64,000 nt of DNA from Candidatus Defluviibacterium haderslevense (GCA_016712225.1 JADJRL010000003.1:1563501-1627500), one strand, 5' to 3'. Counted from the stretch's first letter, positions 27,835-37,727 are shown. Made by a program: numbers and translations. The notes: a model not told the origin generated them from the sequence alone.

Positions 27835-27884
27835 GAAGTTGGTATGTTGATAAGCATTTTGGATTCGTCATCATTGGTTGTGAT
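27835..27884 (+). repeat. Double-hairpin element, degenerate copy E
   Basis: GCAGAC (27835-27840) faces GTTGGT (27848-27853) with weakened pairing, and ATGTTGAT (27854-27861) faces GTCATCAT (27877-27884) with one mismatch and one wobble. Position after a CHAT gene and order of parts match copies A-D. The tail is too degenerate to recognise. Confidence 0.55.
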
Positions 27885-27946
27885 TTTGTGATACTCAGTT
27901 GAGAGTTAACAGTTTTTTAATTTAAATTGATAAAAAATAAACTAAA

Positions 27947-30826
27947 ATGAGATTCATGATCCTTACACTATTAATGCCATGTTTAGGACTTTTGCAGGCG
28001 CAAACAATCGATTCAGTGGCTATAAAGAAACAGGTGGATAGTCTTTTAAAGGTCTCCCGCGCCCTCGTAGATAAACACGACTTCGATAAAGGCCTCGAAG
28101 TCAATGCAGCTGCTGAAAGACTTGCTATTGTGAATTTTGGTAAGATATCAGCCGCATATGGAAATTGTGCCTACAATAAGGGTAGGCTATTTTATTATAA
28201 ATTTGATTACACTGAAGCCGAAAAATGGTTTCTTGAATCCAAAGCTATCCTAGAAAAAGCCGTTGGAAAGGAGCATCCCAAATATGCCTGGAGCCTTCAT
28301 AATCTTGGACTCCTTTATAAGACTATTGGAAATTATGAAGTGGCTGAACCTTTTTACCTTGAAGCCATGGCCATTCGAGAAAAAGTGTTGGGGAAGGAAC
28401 ATCCCGATTATGCATCAAGTATGGCCAACCTAGCAAACTTATACATTGCTGTGGGTAATTATGAAAAAGCAGAGCCCCTCTACCTCGAATCTAAAGCCAT
28501 CCGCGAAAAAGTGCTGGGTAAAGATCATCCCGAGTATGCCAAAAGCTTATCCAACCTAGCAATCTTTTTTTATGAAATGGGTAACTATGAGAAAGCTGAG
28601 CCCCTTTACCTCGAATCCAAAGCCATCCGCGAAAAAGTGTTGGGCAAGGAACATCCCGATTATGCCAATAGTCTATCCAACCTAGCGGTACTTTATCATG
28701 ACATGGGTAACTATGAAAAAGCTGAGTCACTCTACTTAGAAGCCAATGCAATTTTGGGGAAAGTGCTGGGTAAGGAGCATCCTGATTATGCCAATAGCCT
28801 AAACAATTTAGCTGTTTTCTATGATGACATGGGTAACTATGAAAAAGCAGAGCCCCTCTATCTCGAATCCAAAGTCATAATGGAAAAAGTGCTAGGTAAG
28901 GATCATCCCGATTATGCCTCAAGCCCGAATAACCTTGCAAACCTTTATTATGAAATGGGCAAATATGAAAGAGTCGAGTCCCTCCATCTTGAAGCCAAAG
29001 CCCTACGACAGAAGGTGCTGGGTAAGGAGCATCCTGATTATACTTCAAGCCTGACTAATCTAGTGCGTTTGTATGAAAGACAAAACAGATATTTAGACTC
29101 GGATCCTTTAAATGAAGAAGCATTTATTCTATCACAAACCAGACTTATAAATTCCATGTCATTTCTTTCCGAAAAAGAACTTTCCAAATACATTACAAAC
29201 TTTCAAAATAGTACTGCCGAATTAAGTGCATACCTGCTAGCACGTCAAGCTGAGAAATCACAGACTGGAAATCTATCCGCTTTGGTTTATGACCATGTTC
29301 TCTTTTACAAAGGATTTCTCCTTACTGCTGCCTCCAGACAAAATACACTATCTGCTGCCTCAACTGAATCAAAGGAAATTAATGTTCGTCTTAAAGTTTA
29401 CCAACGGCAACTTGCTACTGAATATGCAAAGCCCATCGCCGAAAGAAACGATATTAACGAATTGGAAGAGAAAGCCAATATTGCTGAAAAGGAACTTGCC
29501 AGATCAGTAGCTGGTTATGCAGATGCCATTCGACAAATAAAATGGAAAGAAGTTCAAGCTACTTTGAAACAAACAGACGCTGCAATGGAGTTTATTTCCT
29601 TTAAAGTAAATTTTCCGCTTACAACAGACAGTAATCTTTATGCTGCTTTATTGGTTAAACCTGGTGACAAGCAACCAAAGTTTATTCCACTTTTCGAATC
29701 AAAATCTTTGGACTCACTTTTACATTCCAAATCCGAACGTAAAGCAGATTATGTAAATTCATTATACACACTTGCTGAACGTGGAATAGTTGCAGAACCA
29801 GGTCCTAAAAAATCTCTATATGAAATTCTTTGGAAACCACTTGAGAAAGAGTTAACAGGAATCAAAACGATTTATTTTTCACCCAGTGGATTGTTGCATC
29901 GTATCAATTTAGACGCAATAGCTATCTCAGAAACGGAAACTCTGGCGGACAAATATAAATTAGTTGAATTAAACAGCACCCGTCAATTGGTAATTCCCAG
30001 ACAAATCAAAAACGGAAACAACGATGCGGTTTTGTATGGAGGAATACAATTTGAACAAGACAGTACATTTCAAAATAATGAACCTTTAATTGTCTCTCGG
30101 TCAAGAGGAGAATTATCCTTCTCGTCCATAGATTCCACTTTAAGAGGAGGTTCATGGAATTACCTTGCGGGAACAGAGCGCGAAGTGAATTCGATTGAAA
30201 AAATAATGGAAACTTCAGGTTTAAAAGTGATTTTGAAAACAGGATATGAGGCCACAGAAGAATCATTTAAAAATATCGGAGTAAATAATGCATCTTCACC
30301 CAGAATTTTACACATTGCCACTCATGGTTATTTTTTTCCGGATCCAAAAGGAAGTCGTCAGTCATTAGTTGGCGGAAATCATGATGAACCTGTATTTAAA
30401 ATGTCTGAACACCCAATGCTTAGGTCCGGATTAATCATGGCTGGAGGAAATGCTTCTTGGCAAGGTAAACAGACGTTGGAAGGAAGAGAAGACGGAATTC
30501 TTACAGCTTATGAAATATCACTAATGAATCTCTCAAATACGGAACTAGTTGTCCTTTCTGCCTGTGAAACAGGCCTAGGAGACATACAAGGCAATGAAGG
30601 GGTATACGGGTTGCAACGAGCTTTCAAAATTGCAGGAGCAAAATATCTTATTATGTCTTTATGGCAAGTTCCAGATAAACAAACTTCCATATTGATGACC
30701 ACGTTTTATAAAAAATGGTTAGAAGAAAAGTTGAACATTCCGGATGCATTCCATGCTGCACAGAAAGAATTACGTGATCTTGGTCTGGATCCTTATCAAT
30801 GGGCGGGTTTTGTACTTGTCGAGTAA
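27947..30826 (+). CDS. Exported TPR-CHAT caspase-like protein, copy 8
   Basis: The product has 959 residues, the shortest of the family here: signal peptide (ending LLQAQ), seven very similar TPR units (about 88-378), a linker, and a CHAT domain (about 532-959) with His793 and Cys873. The TPR units are homogenised at DNA level as in copies 4 and 5. The loop before the Cys region has lost the heptamer run (DPKGSRQSLVGGNHDE). The last ~80 codons are nearly the same as in copy 7. It is the last gene of the array and converges with rsmG; no double-hairpin element follows it. Confidence 0.9.
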   Translation: MRFMILTLLMPCLGLLQAQTIDSVAIKKQVDSLLKVSRALVDKHDFDKGLEVNAAAERLAIVNFGKISAAYGNCAYNKGRLFYYKFDYTEAEKWFLESKAILEKAVGKEHPKYAWSLHNLGLLYKTIGNYEVAEPFYLEAMAIREKVLGKEHPDYASSMANLANLYIAVGNYEKAEPLYLESKAIREKVLGKDHPEYAKSLSNLAIFFYEMGNYEKAEPLYLESKAIREKVLGKEHPDYANSLSNLAVLYHDMGNYEKAESLYLEANAILGKVLGKEHPDYANSLNNLAVFYDDMGNYEKAEPLYLESKVIMEKVLGKDHPDYASSPNNLANLYYEMGKYERVESLHLEAKALRQKVLGKEHPDYTSSLTNLVRLYERQNRYLDSDPLNEEAFILSQTRLINSMSFLSEKELSKYITNFQNSTAELSAYLLARQAEKSQTGNLSALVYDHVLFYKGFLLTAASRQNTLSAASTESKEINVRLKVYQRQLATEYAKPIAERNDINELEEKANIAEKELARSVAGYADAIRQIKWKEVQATLKQTDAAMEFISFKVNFPLTTDSNLYAALLVKPGDKQPKFIPLFESKSLDSLLHSKSERKADYVNSLYTLAERGIVAEPGPKKSLYEILWKPLEKELTGIKTIYFSPSGLLHRINLDAIAISETETLADKYKLVELNSTRQLVIPRQIKNGNNDAVLYGGIQFEQDSTFQNNEPLIVSRSRGELSFSSIDSTLRGGSWNYLAGTEREVNSIEKIMETSGLKVILKTGYEATEESFKNIGVNNASSPRILHIATHGYFFPDPKGSRQSLVGGNHDEPVFKMSEHPMLRSGLIMAGGNASWQGKQTLEGREDGILTAYEISLMNLSNTELVVLSACETGLGDIQGNEGVYGLQRAFKIAGAKYLIMSLWQVPDKQTSILMTTFYKKWLEEKLNIPDAFHAAQKELRDLGLDPYQWAGFVLVE
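28210..29080 (+). repeat. 126-bp tandem repeat array (TPR units) in CHAT copy 8
   Basis: Seven units of about 126 bp encode TPRs of the form GNYEKAEPLYLESKAIREKV followed by LGKEHPDYA. The phrase gcgaaaaagtgctgggtaa and close variants recur. The boundaries are approximate. Confidence 0.85.
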
Positions 30827-30891
30827 GTCTTTGTAATTTGTCTTTATCAGAATAAAATCAACAAATTGTTTAGGATAATGTAAATAGAATA

Positions 30892-31521
30892 TCACTTTTT
30901 TTGTACATAAATCAAATACTTTTCTGTAAAATAAGGCTCCGGGAATTTGTCGAATATGTCCCATTTTTCAATATAATTTCCTTTTTTAATTTCTTTGATT
31001 TCAAGATTGAGATCGCCACCTTTATATGCTATAAGTCCATTGGGTAATGCATTGATTTGTTCTTTTTTCCACTTCCCATAGGACCAATTTAATAATTCAT
31101 GAAGAGTAGCAACTGCGCGGCTAATAACGAAATGATATTGTTCCTTATGACTTTCTGCCCTGGTGTGAATGGCAGTAATATTTTTTAACTCTAATGCATC
31201 ACTAACGGCTTGAACTACTTTTATTTTTTTTCCAGTTCCATCGATTAATGTAAAATGTACATCCGGGTAAAATATGGCTAAAGGAATACCCGGAAATCCA
31301 CCACCACAACCTAAATCTAATATCGTGGTACCAGAAGCGAATTTAATAAATGAAGTTAAGGTTAAGGAATGCAGGACATGATGAAGATAGAAATCATCCA
31401 TATCCTTTCTCGAAATAACATTTATTTTTTCATTCCATTCTTCATATAGAGATTTTAATTGGGATAGTTGTTGTATCTGATGGTCACTCAGACCATTGAA
31501 ATATTTGACAATAGATTCCAT
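30892..31521 (-). CDS. rsmG: 16S rRNA (guanine-527-N7)-methyltransferase RsmG
   Basis: The product has 209 residues, the usual RsmG length. RsmG methylates N7 of G527 in 16S rRNA using S-adenosylmethionine. The SAM-binding glycine loop DLGCGGGFPGIPL (from residue 69) is preceded by the typical N-terminal segment WNEKINVISRKD and HHVLHSL, and followed by the acidic strand LIDGTGKK and VISRAVATL. The gene is the second of a likely two-gene minus-strand operon: the glycosyltransferase upstream ends one base before this ATG. It converges with CHAT copy 8. It is a housekeeping gene and marks the right border of the array. Confidence 0.95.
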   Translation of the reverse strand: MESIVKYFNGLSDHQIQQLSQLKSLYEEWNEKINVISRKDMDDFYLHHVLHSLTLTSFIKFASGTTILDLGCGGGFPGIPLAIFYPDVHFTLIDGTGKKIKVVQAVSDALELKNITAIHTRAESHKEQYHFVISRAVATLHELLNWSYGKWKKEQINALPNGLIAYKGGDLNLEIKEIKKGNYIEKWDIFDKFPEPYFTEKYLIYVQKK

Positions 31522-31522
31522 A

Positions 31523-32599
31523 TTACCACGTTTTTTTAGGAATAAATAAAAAAGGAATTTGAACTAATAAAAACAATACATATTGCAATTCTAAGATCGG
31601 ATATAAAGGGATTAAATCTTTTTCGTTCCATTTATTACAGCATTTAGAATAGAGTGTCCAGGATATGATAATATTAATGAAATATAATGAAAAAGTGAGC
31701 CCATAATATCCATTTATAAATAAAATTGTCAAGGTGAAATAAAAGACAAACAGACTCATAAAAAAGCTACTGATAAGTATTTTTGATTTTAAGTTATAAT
31801 AAAGAGAACTCGAGAAATGTCGCCTTTTTTGATTAAAATACGAAGACCAGGTTTTCTTTGCATGGGTATAAACAAAGCTATTCACATGAGTAGCAATAGT
31901 AGTATTTTCAGAAGTTGCTTGCCGGTTGACCAATAGATCATCATCTCCAAATGCCAATTCAAGCCGCATTTTCAACGGGTCTGAAATGGACTTATGATAC
32001 ATTAAGTTTCTGCCGACACCCATGTAAGGGATTCCAATTAATACACTAGAAAAGGATTGAATGGTATTGAAAACACATTCAAAACGGATCATTTTATTGA
32101 GCCAGCTATTCGTGTTGAAATATGGAGCGTACCCTAACACAATTATTTTTGATTCGGATGTATGCTCAATCATACTTTGAATCCATAATTTGCTGGATGG
32201 TGTACAATCTCCATCCGTAAATAATAACCAAGAGTGTGTAGCCTGGCTTACTCCATAAATAATTCCTGGTTTTTTACCTGCTTTAGGATTTTTAAAAACC
32301 CTAATCTTTGAATCTTTATTGGCATAATTTGATATGATCTCCCAGGTTTGATCTTGAGAATGATCATCAATAATGATAAGCTCAAATTCTGGATAGTTTT
32401 GGTCTAAGATCAATTGAATTAGTCTTGAAATATTCTCTGCTTCATTTTTTACACAAATAATAACGGAAACCTCTTTAAAATGTGTTAAAATTGGCTGAAT
32501 TGGTGATAAAAAGCCTATTTTTGAGAAAATAAAGATCCAAAAGCCCAATTGGATAGCAAAAGTTAGAAACGCAATCCAAGTGATTATAGTTAAAATCAT
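31523..32599 (-). CDS. Membrane-bound family 2 glycosyltransferase
   Basis: The product has 358 residues. An N-terminal membrane helix (about 5-28) is followed by a GT2 catalytic domain: VSVIICVKNEAEN (about 44-56), ELIIIDDHSQDQTW, and the metal-binding DGD motif at residues 129-131 (LLFTDGDCTP). The FGDDDLLVNRQA segment and a QKRRHFSSS segment fit the acceptor-side ED and QxxRW-like motifs of processive GT2 enzymes. Two or three C-terminal membrane helices follow (about 270-350). It would transfer sugar units at the inner membrane; donor and acceptor are unknown. It is transcribed with rsmG. Confidence 0.85.
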   Translation of the reverse strand: MILTIITWIAFLTFAIQLGFWIFIFSKIGFLSPIQPILTHFKEVSVIICVKNEAENISRLIQLILDQNYPEFELIIIDDHSQDQTWEIISNYANKDSKIRVFKNPKAGKKPGIIYGVSQATHSWLLFTDGDCTPSSKLWIQSMIEHTSESKIIVLGYAPYFNTNSWLNKMIRFECVFNTIQSFSSVLIGIPYMGVGRNLMYHKSISDPLKMRLELAFGDDDLLVNRQATSENTTIATHVNSFVYTHAKKTWSSYFNQKRRHFSSSLYYNLKSKILISSFFMSLFVFYFTLTILFINGYYGLTFSLYFINIIISWTLYSKCCNKWNEKDLIPLYPILELQYVLFLLVQIPFLFIPKKTW

Positions 32600-32653
32600 A
32601 GTACAAAGAAATAAAAATATACCCTAAATATTAAATATTACGAAATATCTTTA

Positions 32654-32661
32654 TATGTTTG
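32654..32661 (+). promoter_or_regulatory. Possible -7 box for the PorU2-like gene
   Basis: TATGTTTG matches TAnnTTTG 42 bp before the ATG at 32703, a sensible distance. No TTG is seen at -33. Confidence 0.35.
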
Positions 32662-32702
32662 CAGCTGATTATGTGTATTATTTCAGGTAAAACGATTAAT
32701 TT

Positions 32703-35700
32703 ATGACTCGGATTATAACCCTTAGCCTTTGTTTATTGTATTTTACGGTCCATGCTCAAATGAATTTTGAAGGAAAGTTCATTTATGGTAATGAATGGTT
32801 AATTCCAACGCAAGAATATTATAAATTTAACATTGGTACAGACGGGATCTATAAAATCACTTTAGATGATTTAAGAAAAGCCGATTTACCCATTCAAAAT
32901 ATAACTTTAGACAAAATACGCCTGTATCACCTAGGCCAAGAGGTTGAAATTAGAACTTCAACCAACGGCTTGATGGGGAAAGATGATTTCATAGAATTTT
33001 TTGCAGTGAGAAACAGAGGAGAACTGGACGCTCCATTATTTAAGAAAGCAAGTTTTGTGTTTAATGAGGATTACAGTATTTATTCAGACACTTCAGCCTA
33101 TTTTATAACTTGGAATGCTACACCAAGTACATTTAAATATCAAGAAATTCAAAATGATCTTACCAATCCAATTCCTAAGGACAATTATTTTATTCGAGAA
33201 ATAACAACTTCATTCAAAGAAGTCACCATTAAGCGTTCTTTTGGTTATGGGCATAGTCAAAAATTACCAGATTTTGATGAAGGGCAGGGTTATGGAACGG
33301 ATTATTTTGTTGAAAGAGCCTGGGATTTAATGCTTGAAAATGTATATAAAAATGATATTGATGCCAATATTAATGTTGCCATTACAGGTTATGGTGAAGA
33401 TGCCTCAGCACATAAGGCTGCATTTTATTTGAATAATAATTTGCTGAAAACAGATCCTTTTAGTGGATATAAAGTAAGAAGAAATGCGTTGACAATTGCA
33501 GCAGCAGACTTAAGTTCTCAAATGAATTTAAAAATAAAGGCTGAAGGAAATATAGAAGATAAATTGAGTGTCTCTGTAATTAAATATAGTTATCCGTCTG
33601 AATTTAAATTCAATCAAAGTAAATATGCCCAGATTAAAATTCCGTCATCCATCATTCGTAAATATCTTGAAATAGAAAATTTTGATGGAGGACCTGAACT
33701 TTTAATCTATGATTTAACCAATAAATTGTTTATTAAAAGTTCTAGAGAAAATAACGGCATTTATCGAATCTCAATTCCGGAATCAACATCAGATCGAACA
33801 CTAATCTTATTAAATCCTAGTGAAGTCAAGTCAGTAAATAATATCAAAAAGTCCTTCATTGAAAATTATGTAAGTGATGGAACCATTGATTTTATTATCT
33901 TAACATCGAGTCAATTATTGAATGGAACCTTGGGAAATAATCAGGTGCAAGATTATGCGAGCTATAGATCTAGTTCAGCAGGAGGAAACCATAAAGTTAA
34001 AATTGTTGAAGTCGAAAATATTTATAATGCATTTGGATTTGGTATACAGGGACATGCTATTTCTTTAAGGAATTTTTTCCAATACACAAGAACAATATGG
34101 CCCAATGTAAAATATGCCTTTATAATTGGTAAGGGATTAGAATATCCAGTTTACAGACAAAATAGTAATTTAACAGAATTAAATTTTGTTCCTACCTATG
34201 GTGCACCTGCATCCGATGCCATGCTCATTTCTGATTCTTTGAGAATTCCATTTTACGCTATCGGAAGATTGCCTGTAATTAATGGTCAGGAAATTCTTGA
34301 TTATGTCAATAAGGTTAAGGAACATGAAGCTTATTTGGCAACTAAAGAACATACTATTGAGAATAAAGAATGGATGAAGCGAGTACTCCATTTGGCTGGA
34401 GGAGATCCAGCATTATATTCTATTATCAATTCTCAGTTGTTTAATATGGAGGATGTAATAGAGAATAATTTGTATGGATCCAAAGTAGAAACTTTTTACA
34501 AACAAACATCAGGTGCTGTAGAAGAATCTAAATCAGAACAACTCATTAATTTAATAAATAATGGAGTTTCGATTATTACTTTTATGGGCCATTCAGTTGC
34601 TTTCAAACTAGACTTCAATCTTGAAAGTATATATTCCTACAACAATAAAGGCAGATATCATATGTTTGTTGCCATGGGATGTTATGCCGGACAAATGTAT
34701 AATTCAATAAGGAGTATCAGCGAAGTTCATAATCTAACACCAGATAGAGGATCTATTATTTATTTATCTAATTCTACAGCGGGTCTTCCTACCATACTAT
34801 CTACATTTGGTGGAGAACTATATAGACAATTAGGGGGTAAATATTATGGATTAAGTGTAGGAGAAGCAGTAAGGGAATCAAACAGAAATTTAATATCAGA
34901 TGCTAATAAAAATTTGGCTAATTTAACCAATGAAGCCATTTTACATCAATCATTGTCAACTAGTTTTGATGGAGATCCTTCTATAAGACTAAATAACAAT
35001 CCTGGTCAAGATATTGTAGCGGATCCATTGACCGCAAAAGCAAGTCCTAATCCATTATTCTCATCGCAGAAAGAATTTAAATTTAGTGTAGATATCCTTA
35101 ATTTAGGAGTGAGCTATAAAGATAGTGTGCGGGTTCTAGTTAGAAATCAAGGACCTGATGGTAAATTAACTACCGTTTTTAATGGTTCGATATTGACACC
35201 AACACTTAGATCAAATTATACCTTTACAATTCCGTTATTTGGTCAAAGTTCGGTTGGATTTAATACCTTATTTGTTACCGTAGATTCAGATGATAAAATT
35301 GATGAATTGCCAAGCCCTCAAGCAGAGAAAAATAATGATTTAGTTTTTGCAAATGGAGAAAATGGCTTTAAATACTATGTAATTGGAAATGATGCCATTC
35401 CCGTCTACCCAACTGAATTTGCTATCATAACCAAGGATAAAATACAATTGATTGCAAGTAACGGTAACACCTTTGCAAAATCTTCAAATTATTATTTTGA
35501 AATCGACACAACAGCATATTTTAATAGTTCATTAAAAAGAACTAAATCAGTAAATCAGGTTGGAGGCGTTATTAGTTGGAATATTGACCAGTCCTTATTA
35601 CCTAATACCGTTTATTATTGGAGAATTAGACCTGATAGTAGTGGTTCAGGAATCATTGCATGGAAAAACAGTTCGTTCATATATATTCCTTCTTCTTCAA

Positions 35701-37727
35701 CAGGTTGGAATCAATCTCATTTTTTTCAACACACGCAGAATGACTTTACTAAAATGAATATAAGTGAACCAGATCGTAAGTTTAAATACAATGATGAGGT
35801 TGTAGACTTTAGAGTATATAATGGGTATATAGAAATACCTGGTATATTCATTAGGCCTAAAATTTTTATCAATTCTCAAGTAGAAGTTGATTATGATTAT
35901 TGGAACCGAATGACAGATGTATCAGGAATTCTTGTTTCTGTATTTGATGCTTTGGATGGACACTTATGGATTAACCAAACAGGTAGTGATTTCAACAGTT
36001 CTGGTAATGGAACCTTTGTGGGGCAAAAATATTTTTTATTTAGAACTGAGACCAAAGACCAAAGACAACAATTAATAAATTTTTTGACAAACGTCGTTCC
36101 AACGAATTCAGTTGTAACTATAAGTACATTAGTGCAATTGGATTATTCTTTTTATCCTGAACTTTGGGAAAGCGATGGACCCAATAATTTATATACTGTA
36201 TTAAAAGGTTTTGGTGCTAAAGAAATTGAAGCATTGAAAACTTTTGGTTCTATTCCTTATTTGATGGTATTTAAAAAGGAAGATGCTCAGTTTGAAGTCA
36301 AAGAAAGTTTGGGAAATAAATTTACAGAAATTGAAATAGGTCATCATTTAAATATAAGTCAAACGTCTGGTTACGTTCAATCCAGAATTATTGGCCCTGC
36401 AATTTCTTATGACAAATTTCTATGGAATTATAAAGGGTTTAATGGAAATGAAGACAAGCAAGAAATCAATATTTATGGAATAGACTCTAAAGGTATAGAA
36501 ACCAAGTTATTCGGACCTTTTGTTGATTTAGAAAAAGATTTGAGGGGTGTTGATGCGAAATTATATCCCCAGTTGAAATTAGAGTGGAAGACGGAGGATG
36601 AAATCAGCAGAACATCTCCAAGTAATGATTTTTGGCGGGTACATTATAAGGGACTTCCGGATGTAGCATTGAATCCGGCTCAATGGTTTACTAAAAGTAA
36701 AGATACTTTGAATCAAGGAAATATATTGAGAGTTGAGATTCTCGCGCAGAATGTTAGCGAATACGACATGGATAGTTTGTTAGTAAAATTTAGTGTAGTC
36801 GATTCAAAAAATGCAACGGTAAATACATATAGACGTTTTATTCCTGTTAAAGCCTTGGCATCTATTAAAATACCTTTTGATATTAGCACTACCCGCCAAG
36901 TTGGAGCTTATAAATTATTTGTTGAATTAAATCCAGATCAAGATCAAGCAGAATTATATTCTTTTAATAATATTGGTGTTATCGATTATTATGTACGGAA
37001 AGATATTAGAAGACCAAAATTAACCGTCGTATTTAATGGAGTACAAATAACAGATGGAGAAATTATTTCACCTGAATCCAATATAGAAATAGCATTGCGA
37101 GATGAAAATATTGGTCAGCCTTTAGTTGATACTGGATTGTTTACGATTAAATTTGAATATCCGGATAGATCCGTTCACCCGGTGTATTTAGGTGCATCAA
37201 ATGTGAGCTTTATTCCTGCGAATGTAAATGGAACCAAAAATGAAGCAAAAGTAATTATTAGTAATGATTTTACTATGGACGGAACTTACAGATTGATTGT
37301 TAGAGCTAAAGATGCCACAAATAATTCAATCAGTGATGATGACTATAATATTTCTTTCCAGGTCATTTCTAAAAGTGGTGCGTCAAATGTATTCAATTAC
37401 CCGAATCCATTTACGACCAAAACAAAATTTGTTTATACGCTAACAGGTAGAAATGTACCCGATTATTATAAGATCCAAATATTATCTGTGTCCGGAAGAG
37501 TGGTCCGTGAATTAACTCAAGATGAAATCGGTCCATTAAAGATTGGAACACACATGACCGAATTCGAATATGATGGGACAGATGAATTTGGTGCAAAACT
37601 TGCGAATGGTGTTTATTTATATCGAATGGTATTTAAGAACAAATCAGGAGAAGAAGTCAGTAAGTATGATACGGATACCGATAAATTCTTTAAAAATAAT
37701 TTAGGGAAAATGGTTATCATTAGATAG
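32703..37727 (+). CDS. porU2: PorU2-type T9SS sortase-like C25 peptidase
   Basis: The product has 1674 residues with a signal peptide (ending TVHAQ). A gingipain-like C25 peptidase domain spans about 392-763, with catalytic His630 (ITFMGHSVA) and Cys660 (VAMGCYAG). Several beta-sandwich/CARDB-like modules follow, and a C-terminal T9SS-type sorting domain begins near 1560 (NYPNPF, IQILSVSGRVVR, GVYLYRM). Length and order match the PorU2 proteins of Bacteroidota; PorU itself is shorter (about 1100-1200 residues). PorU-type sortases act at the cell surface and cut the C-terminal signal of T9SS cargo; that this protein does so is inferred. Like the CHAT domain it belongs to clan CD. Confidence 0.85.
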   Translation: MTRIITLSLCLLYFTVHAQMNFEGKFIYGNEWLIPTQEYYKFNIGTDGIYKITLDDLRKADLPIQNITLDKIRLYHLGQEVEIRTSTNGLMGKDDFIEFFAVRNRGELDAPLFKKASFVFNEDYSIYSDTSAYFITWNATPSTFKYQEIQNDLTNPIPKDNYFIREITTSFKEVTIKRSFGYGHSQKLPDFDEGQGYGTDYFVERAWDLMLENVYKNDIDANINVAITGYGEDASAHKAAFYLNNNLLKTDPFSGYKVRRNALTIAAADLSSQMNLKIKAEGNIEDKLSVSVIKYSYPSEFKFNQSKYAQIKIPSSIIRKYLEIENFDGGPELLIYDLTNKLFIKSSRENNGIYRISIPESTSDRTLILLNPSEVKSVNNIKKSFIENYVSDGTIDFIILTSSQLLNGTLGNNQVQDYASYRSSSAGGNHKVKIVEVENIYNAFGFGIQGHAISLRNFFQYTRTIWPNVKYAFIIGKGLEYPVYRQNSNLTELNFVPTYGAPASDAMLISDSLRIPFYAIGRLPVINGQEILDYVNKVKEHEAYLATKEHTIENKEWMKRVLHLAGGDPALYSIINSQLFNMEDVIENNLYGSKVETFYKQTSGAVEESKSEQLINLINNGVSIITFMGHSVAFKLDFNLESIYSYNNKGRYHMFVAMGCYAGQMYNSIRSISEVHNLTPDRGSIIYLSNSTAGLPTILSTFGGELYRQLGGKYYGLSVGEAVRESNRNLISDANKNLANLTNEAILHQSLSTSFDGDPSIRLNNNPGQDIVADPLTAKASPNPLFSSQKEFKFSVDILNLGVSYKDSVRVLVRNQGPDGKLTTVFNGSILTPTLRSNYTFTIPLFGQSSVGFNTLFVTVDSDDKIDELPSPQAEKNNDLVFANGENGFKYYVIGNDAIPVYPTEFAIITKDKIQLIASNGNTFAKSSNYYFEIDTTAYFNSSLKRTKSVNQVGGVISWNIDQSLLPNTVYYWRIRPDSSGSGIIAWKNSSFIYIPSSSTGWNQSHFFQHTQNDFTKMNISEPDRKFKYNDEVVDFRVYNGYIEIPGIFIRPKIFINSQVEVDYDYWNRMTDVSGILVSVFDALDGHLWINQTGSDFNSSGNGTFVGQKYFLFRTETKDQRQQLINFLTNVVPTNSVVTISTLVQLDYSFYPELWESDGPNNLYTVLKGFGAKEIEALKTFGSIPYLMVFKKEDAQFEVKESLGNKFTEIEIGHHLNISQTSGYVQSRIIGPAISYDKFLWNYKGFNGNEDKQEINIYGIDSKGIETKLFGPFVDLEKDLRGVDAKLYPQLKLEWKTEDEISRTSPSNDFWRVHYKGLPDVALNPAQWFTKSKDTLNQGNILRVEILAQNVSEYDMDSLLVKFSVVDSKNATVNTYRRFIPVKALASIKIPFDISTTRQVGAYKLFVELNPDQDQAELYSFNNIGVIDYYVRKDIRRPKLTVVFNGVQITDGEIISPESNIEIALRDENIGQPLVDTGLFTIKFEYPDRSVHPVYLGASNVSFIPANVNGTKNEAKVIISNDFTMDGTYRLIVRAKDATNNSISDDDYNISFQVISKSGASNVFNYPNPFTTKTKFVYTLTGRNVPDYYKIQILSVSGRVVRELTQDEIGPLKIGTHMTEFEYDGTDEFGAKLANGVYLYRMVFKNKSGEEVSKYDTDTDKFFKNNLGKMVIIR

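Noticed and set aside
2136..30826. CHAT array as a CRISPR-type (Craspase) or gasdermin-linked cytoplasmic defence system
   Set aside because: All eight proteins have signal peptides, and no CRISPR array, Cas7-11 (gRAMP) gene or gasdermin-like gene is present in the window.
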